64,000 nucleotides of DNA from positions 46,385-110,384 of the forward strand of contig NZ_BDAU01000026.1 in NCBI RefSeq assembly GCF_001612615.1. The letters are read 5' to 3'. How positions within the stretch are numbered: the first letter of the stretch is position 1; the number at the start of each line of letters is the position of its first letter. The position numbers were made by a program, and so were the translations under genes. The notes below the pieces were generated by a model. The model saw only the letters and a list, made by a program, of their open reading frames with translations. It was not told the origin of the DNA and ran no database searches. Positions 35,905-43,294 of this stretch are shown here, in pieces. The stretch is from Nocardia amikacinitolerans NBRC 108937. Its GTDB lineage: Bacteria; Actinomycetota; Actinomycetes; Mycobacteriales; Mycobacteriaceae.

Positions 35905-36741
35905 GTGAGCAGGGTTACCGCGCGCCGCCGCACACTGCGCCTGTCTCCCTCCGGCGAGATCCAGCGCCCCGACACGCTGGCCGTGGAGGAACCGCTGGAG
36001 ATCCGCCTCGGCGGGCAATCGCTGACGGTCACCATGCGCACCCCCGGCTCCGATATCGACCTGGTGCACGGATTCCTGTTGAGCGAGAACATCATCGGGT
36101 CGGCCGAAGACGTGGTCAGCGCCCGGTACTGCGCGGGCACCGACGCGGAGGGCCGCAACACCTACAACGTGCTCGATGTAGCACTGCGCGTCCCCGCCCC
36201 TGCTCGCGCCCGCAACTTCCTCACCACCAGTTCGTGCGGACTCTGCGGCAAAACCGCACTGGACGAGGTCGGGGCGCGCACCCGCTACCCGATCCCGGCC
36301 GACTCCTTGGCTGTCGACCCGTCCGCGCTCGCCGCGATGCCCGAGACCCTGCGCGCGCGGCAGTCGGTCTTCGACGCCACCGGCGGTCTGCACGCGGCGG
36401 GCCTGTTCACCGCCGACGGGACCGCGCTCGCGGTGCGGGAAGACATCGGCAGACACAACGCGGTGGACAAGGTACTCGGCTGGGCGTTGCGCGAAAAACG
36501 CGTTCCGGCAGCGGATCTGGTGCTCATCGTGAGCGGAAGGGCGTCCTTCGAGCTGGTCCAGAAGGCGGTGATGGCTGGCGTGCCGATGCTGGGCGCGGTG
36601 TCGGCGCCGAGCTCACTGGCGGTCGACTTGGCCGACGAATCCGGCCTCACCTTGGTCGGGTTCCTGCGCGGGGACACCATGAACGTCTACTCCGGCGCGC
36701 ACCGCTTGGAGCGACGTTCCTCCGCCCGTCCGGCGAGCTGA
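35905..36741 (+). CDS. fdhD: Formate dehydrogenase accessory sulfurtransferase
   Basis: FdhD passes sulfur to the molybdenum cofactor of formate-dehydrogenase-type enzymes. The 278-aa protein has the CxxC loop SSCGLCGKT, the motif REDIGRHNAVDKV and the conserved SGRASFELVQKA. GTG at 35905 is chosen as the start before SRVTARRR. It lies 64 bp after fdhF and is transcribed with it, matching Rv2900c-Rv2899c. Its stop lies in a short direct-repeat array. Confidence 0.93.
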   Translation: MSRVTARRRTLRLSPSGEIQRPDTLAVEEPLEIRLGGQSLTVTMRTPGSDIDLVHGFLLSENIIGSAEDVVSARYCAGTDAEGRNTYNVLDVALRVPAPARARNFLTTSSCGLCGKTALDEVGARTRYPIPADSLAVDPSALAAMPETLRARQSVFDATGGLHAAGLFTADGTALAVREDIGRHNAVDKVLGWALREKRVPAADLVLIVSGRASFELVQKAVMAGVPMLGAVSAPSSLAVDLADESGLTLVGFLRGDTMNVYSGAHRLERRSSARPAS

Positions 36742-36792
36742 CCCCACCCCTTCGGCGAGCTGACCCAGCCCGTCCGGGCGAGCTGTCCCAGC
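36727..36792 (+). repeat. Three imperfect 21-23 bp direct repeats across the fdhD stop
   Basis: Three copies of a unit with core GGCGAGCTGACCCA run from the last codons of fdhD into the gap. The fdhD stop codon lies inside the first copy. The array probably arose by slippage. Confidence 0.7.
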
Positions 36793-36881
36793 CCCGCCGA
36801 GGTGACTATTGCCCGGCCCCCGATGTCCGATTTACCGTGACTTCACCCCCGAACGCCCTTCGGCGAGGAACGGAGCCAACG

Positions 36882-37415
36882 ATGCGGATCTCGGTAGAAG
36901 GAAAGTCCGGCGGCGTGCGCGTCCGTATGCGTTTCGAGCAGCACCGCCGCCGTTGGCTGGCCGTGCGAATCATGTTGGGAATTCTGACCTTCCAGGGCGC
37001 CGTGATCGGCCTGTGGGCGGTGCTCGCGCCGCACTCCTGGTACACCAGCTTCCCCGGGTTCGGTATGCAGTGGATCGCCGTCGACGGGCCCTACAACCAC
37101 CATCTGGCCGGCGACGTCGGCGCCTTCTTCTTGGCCCTCGCCGCGGTGAGCGGCTTCGCGCTGTGGCGCGGCGGCAGCGCGCTGGCACAGGCCGCAGGAC
37201 TGGGTTGGCTGGTCTTCGCCACCCCGCATCTGATCTACCACGCGTCGCACAAGCCGGACGCGATGAGCGGCGTCAGCTTCACATTGAGCCTGCTCGCCGC
37301 CGCGGCCCTGCTGGCGCTCGGCGCGGCCTGCCTGTTGGTGCCGCCGCGTGGTCCGCAGGCGCCGGACCCCAAACCCATCGATTTCCATTTCCCACGCCGC
37401 CGCACGACCCGCTGA
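36882..37415 (+). CDS. Four-helix membrane protein of unknown function
   Basis: The 177-aa protein has a basic N-terminus (RVRMRFEQHRRRW) and about four hydrophobic segments: IMLGILTFQGAVIGLWAVL, the DVGAFFLALAAVSGFALW region, a GLGWLVFATPHLIYHASH region and LSLLAAAALLALGAACLLV. A His-rich turn (HLIYHASH) might bind a ligand. GGAG precedes the ATG at 36882 by six bases. No family is recognised with certainty; it is reminiscent of DoxX-like or DUF4345-type proteins. Its neighbours give no clear functional hint. Confidence 0.75.
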   Translation: MRISVEGKSGGVRVRMRFEQHRRRWLAVRIMLGILTFQGAVIGLWAVLAPHSWYTSFPGFGMQWIAVDGPYNHHLAGDVGAFFLALAAVSGFALWRGGSALAQAAGLGWLVFATPHLIYHASHKPDAMSGVSFTLSLLAAAALLALGAACLLVPPRGPQAPDPKPIDFHFPRRRTTR

Positions 37416-37554
37416 GGGCGGGGTGGAAGTGCCTGGCCGGAGGCGATGCGCGTCGCACGGAAAGCCCGGGGAGACCGTCGGCGCGAGCCGCTGGTAGGTC
37501 ACCTCGGGCGTGCTGGCGTGCGCCTCCGGCTCGAGCCAGGTCGCTACGGCGTCG

Positions 37555-37869
37555 TCAGTCCTTCAGTGCTTCGAGCAGCGCCGCCCGCTGCCGGGCGCCC
37601 AGGCCGCCGATGCGGCGGTCCTCGGGAATCTCGGCCTGATCCATCAGCTTCGCGGCCTTCACCGGACCGACGCCGGGCAGGGCCTTGATCACCGCCGCGA
37701 CCTTGGTCTTCTTCACCAGATCGTCGGACTCCGCCTTCTTCAGCAGGTCGGCGACCGACACCTTGCCGGCCTTCACCTTGCCGATCAATTCGGAGCGCGC
37801 CTTGCGCACCGCAGCCGCTTTGGCCAACGCCTCGGTGCGTTGCTCGGCGGTCATCGTGGGCAGTGCCAT
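37555..37869 (-). CDS. mihF: Mycobacterial integration host factor (mIHF)-like protein
   Basis: The 104-aa protein matches the actinobacterial integration host factor, a nucleoid protein that bends DNA. A basic helical N-terminal part (AAAVRKARSELIGKVKAGKV) is followed by the helix-two-turn-helix DNA-binding signature LPGVGPVKAAKLMDQAEI and RRIGGLGARQRAALLEAL. ATG at 37869 (MALPTMTAEQR) fits the family length. In mycobacteria mihF lies next to gmk; here it does not, so this may be a second copy. Confidence 0.9.
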   Translation of the reverse strand: MALPTMTAEQRTEALAKAAAVRKARSELIGKVKAGKVSVADLLKKAESDDLVKKTKVAAVIKALPGVGPVKAAKLMDQAEIPEDRRIGGLGARQRAALLEALKD

Positions 37870-38051
37870 GTCTCCTCCGCTTTCACTCGTCACTCGAACA
37901 TCTGGTTGACCGCACCGAGTAAACAGCACCGCACCGGCGGCACACCGACGACACACCGGTCAGAGGTTGCGATGAGTTTTCTGGCGCGCCGCCGTCAGAA
38001 CCGGTGAAGGGCAGGCGCGAAGTGCGCGAACCGGACGAAAGGAAGCCCCCC

Positions 38052-38663
38052 ATGGAACTGTCACTCACCCAGTTCGTCACCATCGACGGCGTCTGCCAGG
38101 CCCCCGGCGCACCGCAGGAGGACACCAGCGACGGCTTCACGCATGGCGGCTGGACCGCACCCTACTTCGACGAGGCCGGGGGCGAGTTCATGAACCAGGT
38201 GTTCGCTCGCGCGGACGCCTTCCTGCTCGGCAGGCGTACCTACGAGATCTTTGCGGGCTACTGGCCGCAGCACGACGATCCCGCGGACCCGATCGCCTCG
38301 AACCTGAACGCGCTGCCGAAATACGTTGGCACCCACACGCTCTCGCACGCCGACTGGGCGGGCACCGAAGTGCTGCGCGGCGATCTCGCCCAGCGAGTCG
38401 CCGAACTGAAGTCCCGCCCTGGTCGGGAGATCCAGATCCACGGCAGCGGCAACCTCGCCCAGACCCTGCTCGCCGCGGGCCTGATCGACACCTTGCACCT
38501 GCTGACCTTCCCGGTCCTCCTCGGCACCGGCAAACGCCTCTTCGCCACCGGATCCACCCCGACCGCCTTCCACCTGACCGACTCGCGCACCACCCCCACC
38601 GGAGTCCACATCACGACCTACCGCGCCGCAGGCACCCCCGAATACGGCACCGTCGGCCAGTAG
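38052..38663 (+). CDS. RibD C-terminal / dihydrofolate-reductase-like protein
   Basis: The 203-aa protein has the RibD_C reductase fold shared with dihydrofolate reductase: N-terminal LTQFVTIDGVCQAPGAPQE, the NADPH-type motif LLGRRTYEIFAGYWP, and IQIHGSGNLAQTLLAAGLID near the C-terminus. ATG at 38052 follows AAAGGA. Such stand-alone proteins are common in actinobacteria and usually have unknown substrates. It is not the folate-pathway DHFR, which is shorter and differs in its start. No operon partner is seen. Confidence 0.87.
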   Translation: MELSLTQFVTIDGVCQAPGAPQEDTSDGFTHGGWTAPYFDEAGGEFMNQVFARADAFLLGRRTYEIFAGYWPQHDDPADPIASNLNALPKYVGTHTLSHADWAGTEVLRGDLAQRVAELKSRPGREIQIHGSGNLAQTLLAAGLIDTLHLLTFPVLLGTGKRLFATGSTPTAFHLTDSRTTPTGVHITTYRAAGTPEYGTVGQ

Positions 38664-38927
38664 CCGACCGTTCACCGGAAAAGATCTTTGTGACCCACGT
38701 AACACACGGAGCGGCAGCGGCGAAAGTCAGTACAGCAGCATTCGTTCGGGATCAAGGTTCAACGGCGAACCAGGGGGATCAACGGCGCTCCCCATCTCGG
38801 GCGCGATTCGTTCGACGACGAATCGTCACCGCGTCCCGGCGAGGCAGACACAACCGCACAACGATCCGCGTCCCGATGAACGGCCTTCGGACTACACGAC
38901 GCGGGCACGGACTGCTAGCCTCCGGAT

Positions 38928-38941
38928 TGGAACACGTTTCA
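38928..38941. promoter_or_regulatory. KstR-type operator TGGAACACGTTTCA
   Basis: The 14-bp site fits the KstR consensus TNNAACNNGTTNNA exactly and lies inside a near-perfect 18-bp palindrome (38926-38943). It stands 17 bp before the ATG of the ketosteroid-isomerase-like gene. KstR represses cholesterol-catabolism genes in mycolic actinobacteria. The remaining gap from 38664 shows no gene. Confidence 0.7.
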
Positions 38942-38958
38942 ATTCGTCAGGGGTTGAC

Positions 38959-39336
38959 ATGACAGAACAGATTCGCGACGTCGTCGAGCAGTACGTCAAG
39001 CTGGTCGGCACCGGGCCGACAGAAGACATCGTGGAGCTCTACGCCGCCGACGCGACCGTCGAGGACCCCGCGGGCACGCCGCTGCGGCAGGGCCACGACG
39101 CCATCCGCGAGTTCTACTCCGTGTTCGACAACCTGGACCGGTCGACCGCGCTGCACGCCGACACCGTGCGGGTCGCGGGCAACCACGCCGCGTTCATGTT
39201 CGACGTGATCACCAAGGTCGGCGATCAGCGCTTCACGCTGACGCCGATCGACACGATGGAGTTCGACGAGCAGGGCAAGATCGTCAAGATGCGCGCCTAC
39301 TGGAGCCAGGACGACATGCGCGGCGAACCGATCTGA
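38959..39336 (+). CDS. SnoaL-like / steroid delta-isomerase family protein
   Basis: The 125-aa protein has the cone-shaped NTF2-like fold of ketosteroid isomerases: YVKLVGTGPTEDIVELYAAD at the start, VEDPAGTPLRQGHDAIREFY in the middle, and a C-terminal TLTPIDTMEFDEQGKIVKMR. Asp and Tyr residues typical of the family are present (ATVEDP, YWSQDD). A KstR-type operator lies directly upstream, suggesting a role in steroid or sterol breakdown, as for Rv0760c-like proteins. The start follows a GGGG-containing site. Isomerase activity itself is not proven by the sequence. Confidence 0.85.
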   Translation: MTEQIRDVVEQYVKLVGTGPTEDIVELYAADATVEDPAGTPLRQGHDAIREFYSVFDNLDRSTALHADTVRVAGNHAAFMFDVITKVGDQRFTLTPIDTMEFDEQGKIVKMRAYWSQDDMRGEPI

Positions 39337-39351
39337 GCCGCCCACGACGCC

Positions 39352-39385
39352 GACGCCGCCCCGGAATCGCCTCCGGGGCGGCGTC
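39352..39385. terminator. Bidirectional terminator, 14-bp perfect stem
   Basis: Arms GACGCCGCCCCGGA and TCCGGGGCGGCGTC around a 6-nt loop lie between the convergent isomerase-like gene and the STAS gene. Confidence 0.85.
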
Positions 39386-39397
39386 GCGTCGTCTGGG

Positions 39398-39802
39398 TCA
39401 TGCCGCGTCGAGCAGCGCGCCCGCCAGGGCGGTCGTCGTCTCGAAGGTCACGACGTCGGCGGCCACTCGGAGCAGCCGGTCCACGCACGGCGGGCCGGTC
39501 ACCAGCAGCAACCGTCCTCCGGTCTGCTCGAGCACGGAACGCGCCTCGAACAGCACGCGCAGCCCCGGAATCCCGAAGAACGTCACCATCGACATGTCGA
39601 CGACCACGCGCGGGGCGGCGGTGTCGAGCGATCCGATCAGGTGCCGCCGGAACTCCTCGACGGTGAATTGGTCCACCTCACCTGCCACGGCGCACAGCGT
39701 GATCTCGTCGCCCGGGGCGGTGATCGAAACCCGTAGCCGCGCAGCGGGATCGGGTCGGTGCGAGCGGGTATCGGTGGATTGGGTGGCAAATACGGTCGAC
39801 AT
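39398..39802 (-). CDS. STAS-domain anti-anti-sigma factor-like protein lacking the phospho-serine
   Basis: The 134-aa protein has the STAS fold of SpoIIAA-type anti-sigma factor antagonists: ITLCAVAGEVDQFTVEEF, then RVVVDMSMVTFFGIPGLRVL. In classical members the loop before GL reads DSxG, with a Ser phosphorylated by the kinase partner. Here it reads GIPG, so the usual switch residue is absent. It may be constitutively active, bind a different partner, or be regulated otherwise. No kinase or sigma-factor gene lies beside it. ATG at 39802 gives a short disordered N-terminus. Confidence 0.83.
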   Translation of the reverse strand: MSTVFATQSTDTRSHRPDPAARLRVSITAPGDEITLCAVAGEVDQFTVEEFRRHLIGSLDTAAPRVVVDMSMVTFFGIPGLRVLFEARSVLEQTGGRLLLVTGPPCVDRLLRVAADVVTFETTTALAGALLDAA

Positions 39803-39981
39803 GAGGACCCCGGTCCCGTCGCGCCCGGACTGGAATACGTGCCGGGCGATTGTTCGTCCCGGCTGCCCGAGGCCCCGGAACTGGGCTGGCTACTCAACCC
39901 TGACCAACGAGTACCCGGACAGACAAGTCAGTACACCCCGAATTACGAATCAATCTCGGCAATTCGGACATGCCCGACATA

Positions 39982-40020
39982 AATCCGGGCCCGCGGGACG
40001 ATTTCCCGCGGGCCCGGATT
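39982..40020. terminator. clpX terminator, 17-bp perfect stem
   Basis: Arms AATCCGGGCCCGCGGGA and its perfect complement (39982-39998, 40004-40020) with a 5-nt loop lie just beyond the clpX stop. A T-rich stretch follows on the minus strand, so it should be efficient. Confidence 0.9.
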
Positions 40021-40032
40021 CGAAGTTCCGAA

Positions 40033-41313
40033 TTACGCCGACTTCTCCCGGCGCTCGGCGCGCTGCTGCTTGCGCGGCACGATGGTCGGCAGCACGTTGT
40101 CGTTCACGGTGTCGGCGTTCACGACCACCTTGGCGACATCGTCGCGGCTCGGGATGTCGTACATCACCGGCAGCAGGACTTCCTCCATGATGGCGCGCAG
40201 ACCGCGAGCGCCGGTACCGCGCAGGATGGCCTGATCGGCGATGGCTTCCAGCGCGTCCTGGGTGAACTCCAGCTCGACGCCGTCCATCTCGAACAGCCGG
40301 ATGTACTGCTTGACCAGCGCGTTCTTCGGCTCGGAGAGGATCTTGACCAGCGATTCCTTGTCCAGGTTCGTCACCGACGCGACCACGGGCAGACGGCCGA
40401 TGAACTCCGGGATCAGACCGAACTTGATCAGGTCCTCGGGCATCACCTCCGCGAAGTGGTCGGTGGTGTCGATCTCGGCCTTGGAGCGCACCTCGGCGCC
40501 GAAGCCGATGCCGCGGTGGCCGGTGCGGTCGGAGATGATCTTCTCCAGGCCTGCGAACGCGCCCGCCACGATGAACAGCACGTTCGTGGTGTCGATCTGG
40601 ATGAACTCCTGGTGCGGGTGCTTGCGTCCGCCCTGCGGCGGCACGCTCGCCTGGGTGCCCTCCAGGATCTTCAGCAGCGCCTGCTGCACGCCCTCACCGG
40701 AGACGTCGCGGGTGATCGAGGGGTTCTCGCTCTTGCGGGCGATCTTGTCCACCTCATCGATGTAGATGATGCCGGTCTCGGCCCGCTTGACGTCGTAGTC
40801 CGCGGCCTGGATCAGCTTCAGCAGGATGTTCTCGACGTCCTCGCCGACGTAACCCGCCTCGGTGAGCGCCGTGGCGTCCGCGATCGCGAACGGCACGTTC
40901 AGCATCTTCGCCAGGGTCTGCGCGAGGTAGGTCTTGCCGCAGCCGGTGGGGCCGAGCATGAGGATGTTCGACTTGGTCAGCTCGACGGTCTCGCCGCGGC
41001 TGTCGCGACCCTTGTCGCCCGCCTGGATGCGCTTGTAGTGGTTGTACACGGCCACGGCGAGGGTGCGCTTGGCGGTGTCCTGCCCGATGACGTAGTTCTC
41101 CAGGAACTCACGGATTTCGGCAGGTTTGGGCAGCTCGTCGAGTTTGACCTCGCTGGACTCGGCGAGTTCCTCCTCGATGATCTCGTTGCATAGATCGATG
41201 CACTCGTCACAGATGTACACGCCAGGTCCCGCAATGAGCTTCTTGACCTGCTTCTGGCTCTTTCCACAGAACGAGCACTTCAGCAGATCGCCGCCGTCTC
41301 CGATGCGCGCCAT
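40033..41313 (-). CDS. clpX: ClpX ATPase subunit of the Clp protease
   Basis: ClpX is the AAA+ unfoldase that feeds substrates to ClpP1P2. The 426-aa protein has an N-terminal C4 zinc domain (LLKCSFCGKSQKQVKKL and GVYICDECIDLC), Walker A GPTGCGKTYLA, Walker B YIDEVDKI, and a ClpP-binding IGF loop (HRGIGFGAEV). ATG at 41313 (MARIGDGGDL) is chosen; the open frame upstream is not conserved. It lies downstream of clpP2 but separated by 440 bp with a hairpin, so it likely has its own promoter. Confidence 0.97.
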   Translation of the reverse strand: MARIGDGGDLLKCSFCGKSQKQVKKLIAGPGVYICDECIDLCNEIIEEELAESSEVKLDELPKPAEIREFLENYVIGQDTAKRTLAVAVYNHYKRIQAGDKGRDSRGETVELTKSNILMLGPTGCGKTYLAQTLAKMLNVPFAIADATALTEAGYVGEDVENILLKLIQAADYDVKRAETGIIYIDEVDKIARKSENPSITRDVSGEGVQQALLKILEGTQASVPPQGGRKHPHQEFIQIDTTNVLFIVAGAFAGLEKIISDRTGHRGIGFGAEVRSKAEIDTTDHFAEVMPEDLIKFGLIPEFIGRLPVVASVTNLDKESLVKILSEPKNALVKQYIRLFEMDGVELEFTQDALEAIADQAILRGTGARGLRAIMEEVLLPVMYDIPSRDDVAKVVVNADTVNDNVLPTIVPRKQQRAERREKSA

Positions 41314-41753
41314 CTCGTGGGTCCCTACTTCCTTGTCCGCGTGCAACCGTCTGTCCAGGTTGCCAGCAATCCGCCGAACTCGTGTGTAATCGCGAACACT
41401 TCGAGTATTTCGGGCGGGTCGAGCTATGCCGTCAACCGAGAGCAAAGGTCCCTAGGTCGACCGTACCCGGTGTGCGCGACGGAGGTCGACAACTCGAGCA
41501 TGTTTCTCGCCGGGGTTGTGCGTGTTCTCACGACATCGAAACACGTTCGGCACATGTTCCGCCGGTGAGCGGCCGGTCCCGGCGCCCGGCCGACCGCCGT
41601 GATGTTCGCGCCGTCCGCCACCCTCGCGAACGGTCGATGACACCGTAGCGGAAGCGGCCGGGCAGCCTGCCTTCGGCACACTGCCCGGCCGTATTCGCCT
41701 GACGCACAGCAACTTGCGAGCGATCCCGCGAAACGGAAAAGCCCGCAAGCGCC
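41314..41753 (-). other. 440-bp gap between clpP2 and clpX
   Basis: No gene is seen. Downstream of clpP2 lies a hairpin (41655-41691). On the minus strand TTGACG (41430-41435) and GAAATA (41406-41411) are 18 bp apart and may form a weak clpX promoter with a leader of about 85 nt. Confidence 0.35.
41655..41691 (-). terminator. Hairpin after clpP2
   Basis: Eleven-bp perfect arms CGGCCGGGCAG and CTGCCCGGCCG enclose a 15-nt loop with a small inner stem (TGCC-TTC-GGCA). It likely ends the clpP1-clpP2 transcript about 60 bp after the stop codon. Confidence 0.7.
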
Positions 41754-42419
41754 TTACTTCTGCGCGCTCAGTTTGCGGTAGTCGAACACCGTGTCGATGA
41801 TCCCGTATTCCTTGGCCTCCTCGGCCGTCAGGATCTTGTCGCGGTCGGTGTCCTTGCGGATGGTGTCCGCGTCCTTGCCGGTGTGCCGCGCGAGGGTGGT
41901 CTCCATCAGGCGACGCATGCGCTCGATCTCGGCGGCCTGGATCTCCAGGTCCGAGACCTGACCCTGGATGCCGCCCTCCAGCGAAGGCTGGTGGATCAGC
42001 ACGCGGGCGTTGGGCAGGCAGGCGCGCTTGCCGGGGGTGCCCGCGGCGAGCAGCACGGCCGCGGCGGAGGCCGCCTGGCCGAGGCAGACCGTGGCGACAT
42101 CGGCGCGCACGTACTGCATGGTGTCGTAGATGGCCATCAGCGAGGTGAACGAGCCACCCGGCGAGTTGATGTACATCGTGATGTCGCGGTCGGGATCCAG
42201 CGATTCCAGCACGAGCAGCTGCGCCATGATGTCGTTCGCCGAGGCGTCGTCGACCTGCACGCCGAGGAAGATGATGCGCTCCTCGAACAGCTTGTTGTAC
42301 GGGTTGGACTCCTTGACACCGAAGCTCGAGTGCTCGATGAACGAAGGCAGGATGTAGCGCGACTGCGGCGAGGCAGGCGCGATGCCGGAGAGGCCGGCGC
42401 GTGGGTCGATCAGAGCCAT
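41754..42419 (-). CDS. clpP2: ATP-dependent Clp protease proteolytic subunit 2
   Basis: ClpP2 forms, with ClpP1, the two-ring peptidase of actinobacteria, essential in mycobacteria. The 221-aa protein contains the catalytic Ser motif GQAASAAAVLLAAG, the His motif RVLIHQPS and the family segment ITMYINSPGGSFTSLMAIYD. The N-terminus (MALIDPRAGLSGIAP) resembles the propeptide region of mycobacterial ClpP2. It lies 70 bp after clpP1 in one operon and clpX follows. Confidence 0.96.
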   Translation of the reverse strand: MALIDPRAGLSGIAPASPQSRYILPSFIEHSSFGVKESNPYNKLFEERIIFLGVQVDDASANDIMAQLLVLESLDPDRDITMYINSPGGSFTSLMAIYDTMQYVRADVATVCLGQAASAAAVLLAAGTPGKRACLPNARVLIHQPSLEGGIQGQVSDLEIQAAEIERMRRLMETTLARHTGKDADTIRKDTDRDKILTAEEAKEYGIIDTVFDYRKLSAQK

Positions 42420-42489
42420 TTCGTCTCCAAAGTCTATGTGTTCAACGACGGTTGACTACGGCGCGGGCCGGAGCTGGTCCGGCCGCCGC

Positions 42490-43101
42490 TCACTTGGCTG
42501 CGCCGTTGGCCTGGTTGGCGTGGCTGATCACGTGGTCGATGAAGCCGTACTCGAGGGCTTCCTTCGCCGTGAACCAGCGGTCGCGGTCGGCGTCGGCGGT
42601 GACCTGCTCCACCGACCTGCCGGTGTGCAACGCCTGGAGCTCGTTGAGTTCGCGCTTGGTGTGGGCGAACTGCTCGGCCATGATCGCGATGTCGGCCGCG
42701 GAACCGCCGATGCCCGCCGAGGGCTGGTGCATCATGATGCGCGCGTGCGGCAGCGCGTAGCGCTTGCCCTTGGTGCCCGCGGTCAGCAGGAACTGGCCCA
42801 TCGAGGCGGCCAGACCCATGCCGTAGGTCGCGATGTCGCACTCGGCGAACTGCATGGTGTCGTAGATGGCCATGCCCGCGGTCACCGAGCCGCCGGGCGA
42901 GTTGATGTACAGCGCGATGTCCTTGGTCGGATCCTCCGCCGAGAGCAGCAGGATCTGCGCGCACAGCTTGTTCGCGATGTCGTCGTCGACCTGGGTGCCG
43001 AGGAAGATGATGCGCTCCCGCAGCAGGCGCTCGTACACCGAATCACTGAGGTTGAGACCAGCAGTCGCGGATGTCATGACCCCTGCCTGGTTGATTGTCA
43101 C
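42490..43101 (-). CDS. clpP1: ATP-dependent Clp protease proteolytic subunit 1
   Basis: ClpP1 is the partner of ClpP2. The 203-aa protein has ALYINSPGGSVTAGMAIYD, the Ser motif GMGLAASMGQFLLTAG and the His motif RIMMHQPSAG. GTG at 43101 gives a length like the 200-aa mycobacterial protein; ATG at 43077 is an alternative with G-rich bases just upstream. The gene begins after the tig terminator, so clpP1P2 should have its own promoter in the 193-bp gap. ClgR control is known in relatives, but no clear site was found by eye. Confidence 0.96.
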   Translation of the reverse strand: MTINQAGVMTSATAGLNLSDSVYERLLRERIIFLGTQVDDDIANKLCAQILLLSAEDPTKDIALYINSPGGSVTAGMAIYDTMQFAECDIATYGMGLAASMGQFLLTAGTKGKRYALPHARIMMHQPSAGIGGSAADIAIMAEQFAHTKRELNELQALHTGRSVEQVTADADRDRWFTAKEALEYGFIDHVISHANQANGAAK

Positions 43102-43203
43102 GGATACCTGCCTTCTCTTCTCACCGGCTTGTCACTGCAAGCTGAACAGCGCTGAGTGCCACACAGCCATCACTGGTTCGTTGTCACAAACATTAACGAA
43201 GCA

Positions 43204-43231
43204 GGGCGGCACCGAACTCCCGGTACCGCCC
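43204..43231 (-). terminator. tig terminator hairpin
   Basis: GGGCGGCACCG and CGGTACCGCCC pair with one mismatch around a 6-nt loop, 64 bp after the tig stop codon. On the minus strand it is followed by TGCTTCGTT. Confidence 0.75.
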
Positions 43232-43294
43232 TTCTTCGCTTACAGCGCAATCACGAAACCATACGGCTGTGTCTCACGCTGCGCTTTCACAGTT

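Noticed and set aside
33393..36161. Long minus-strand open frame of 922 codons opposite fdhF
   Set aside because: Antisense shadow of fdhF with no recognisable domains.
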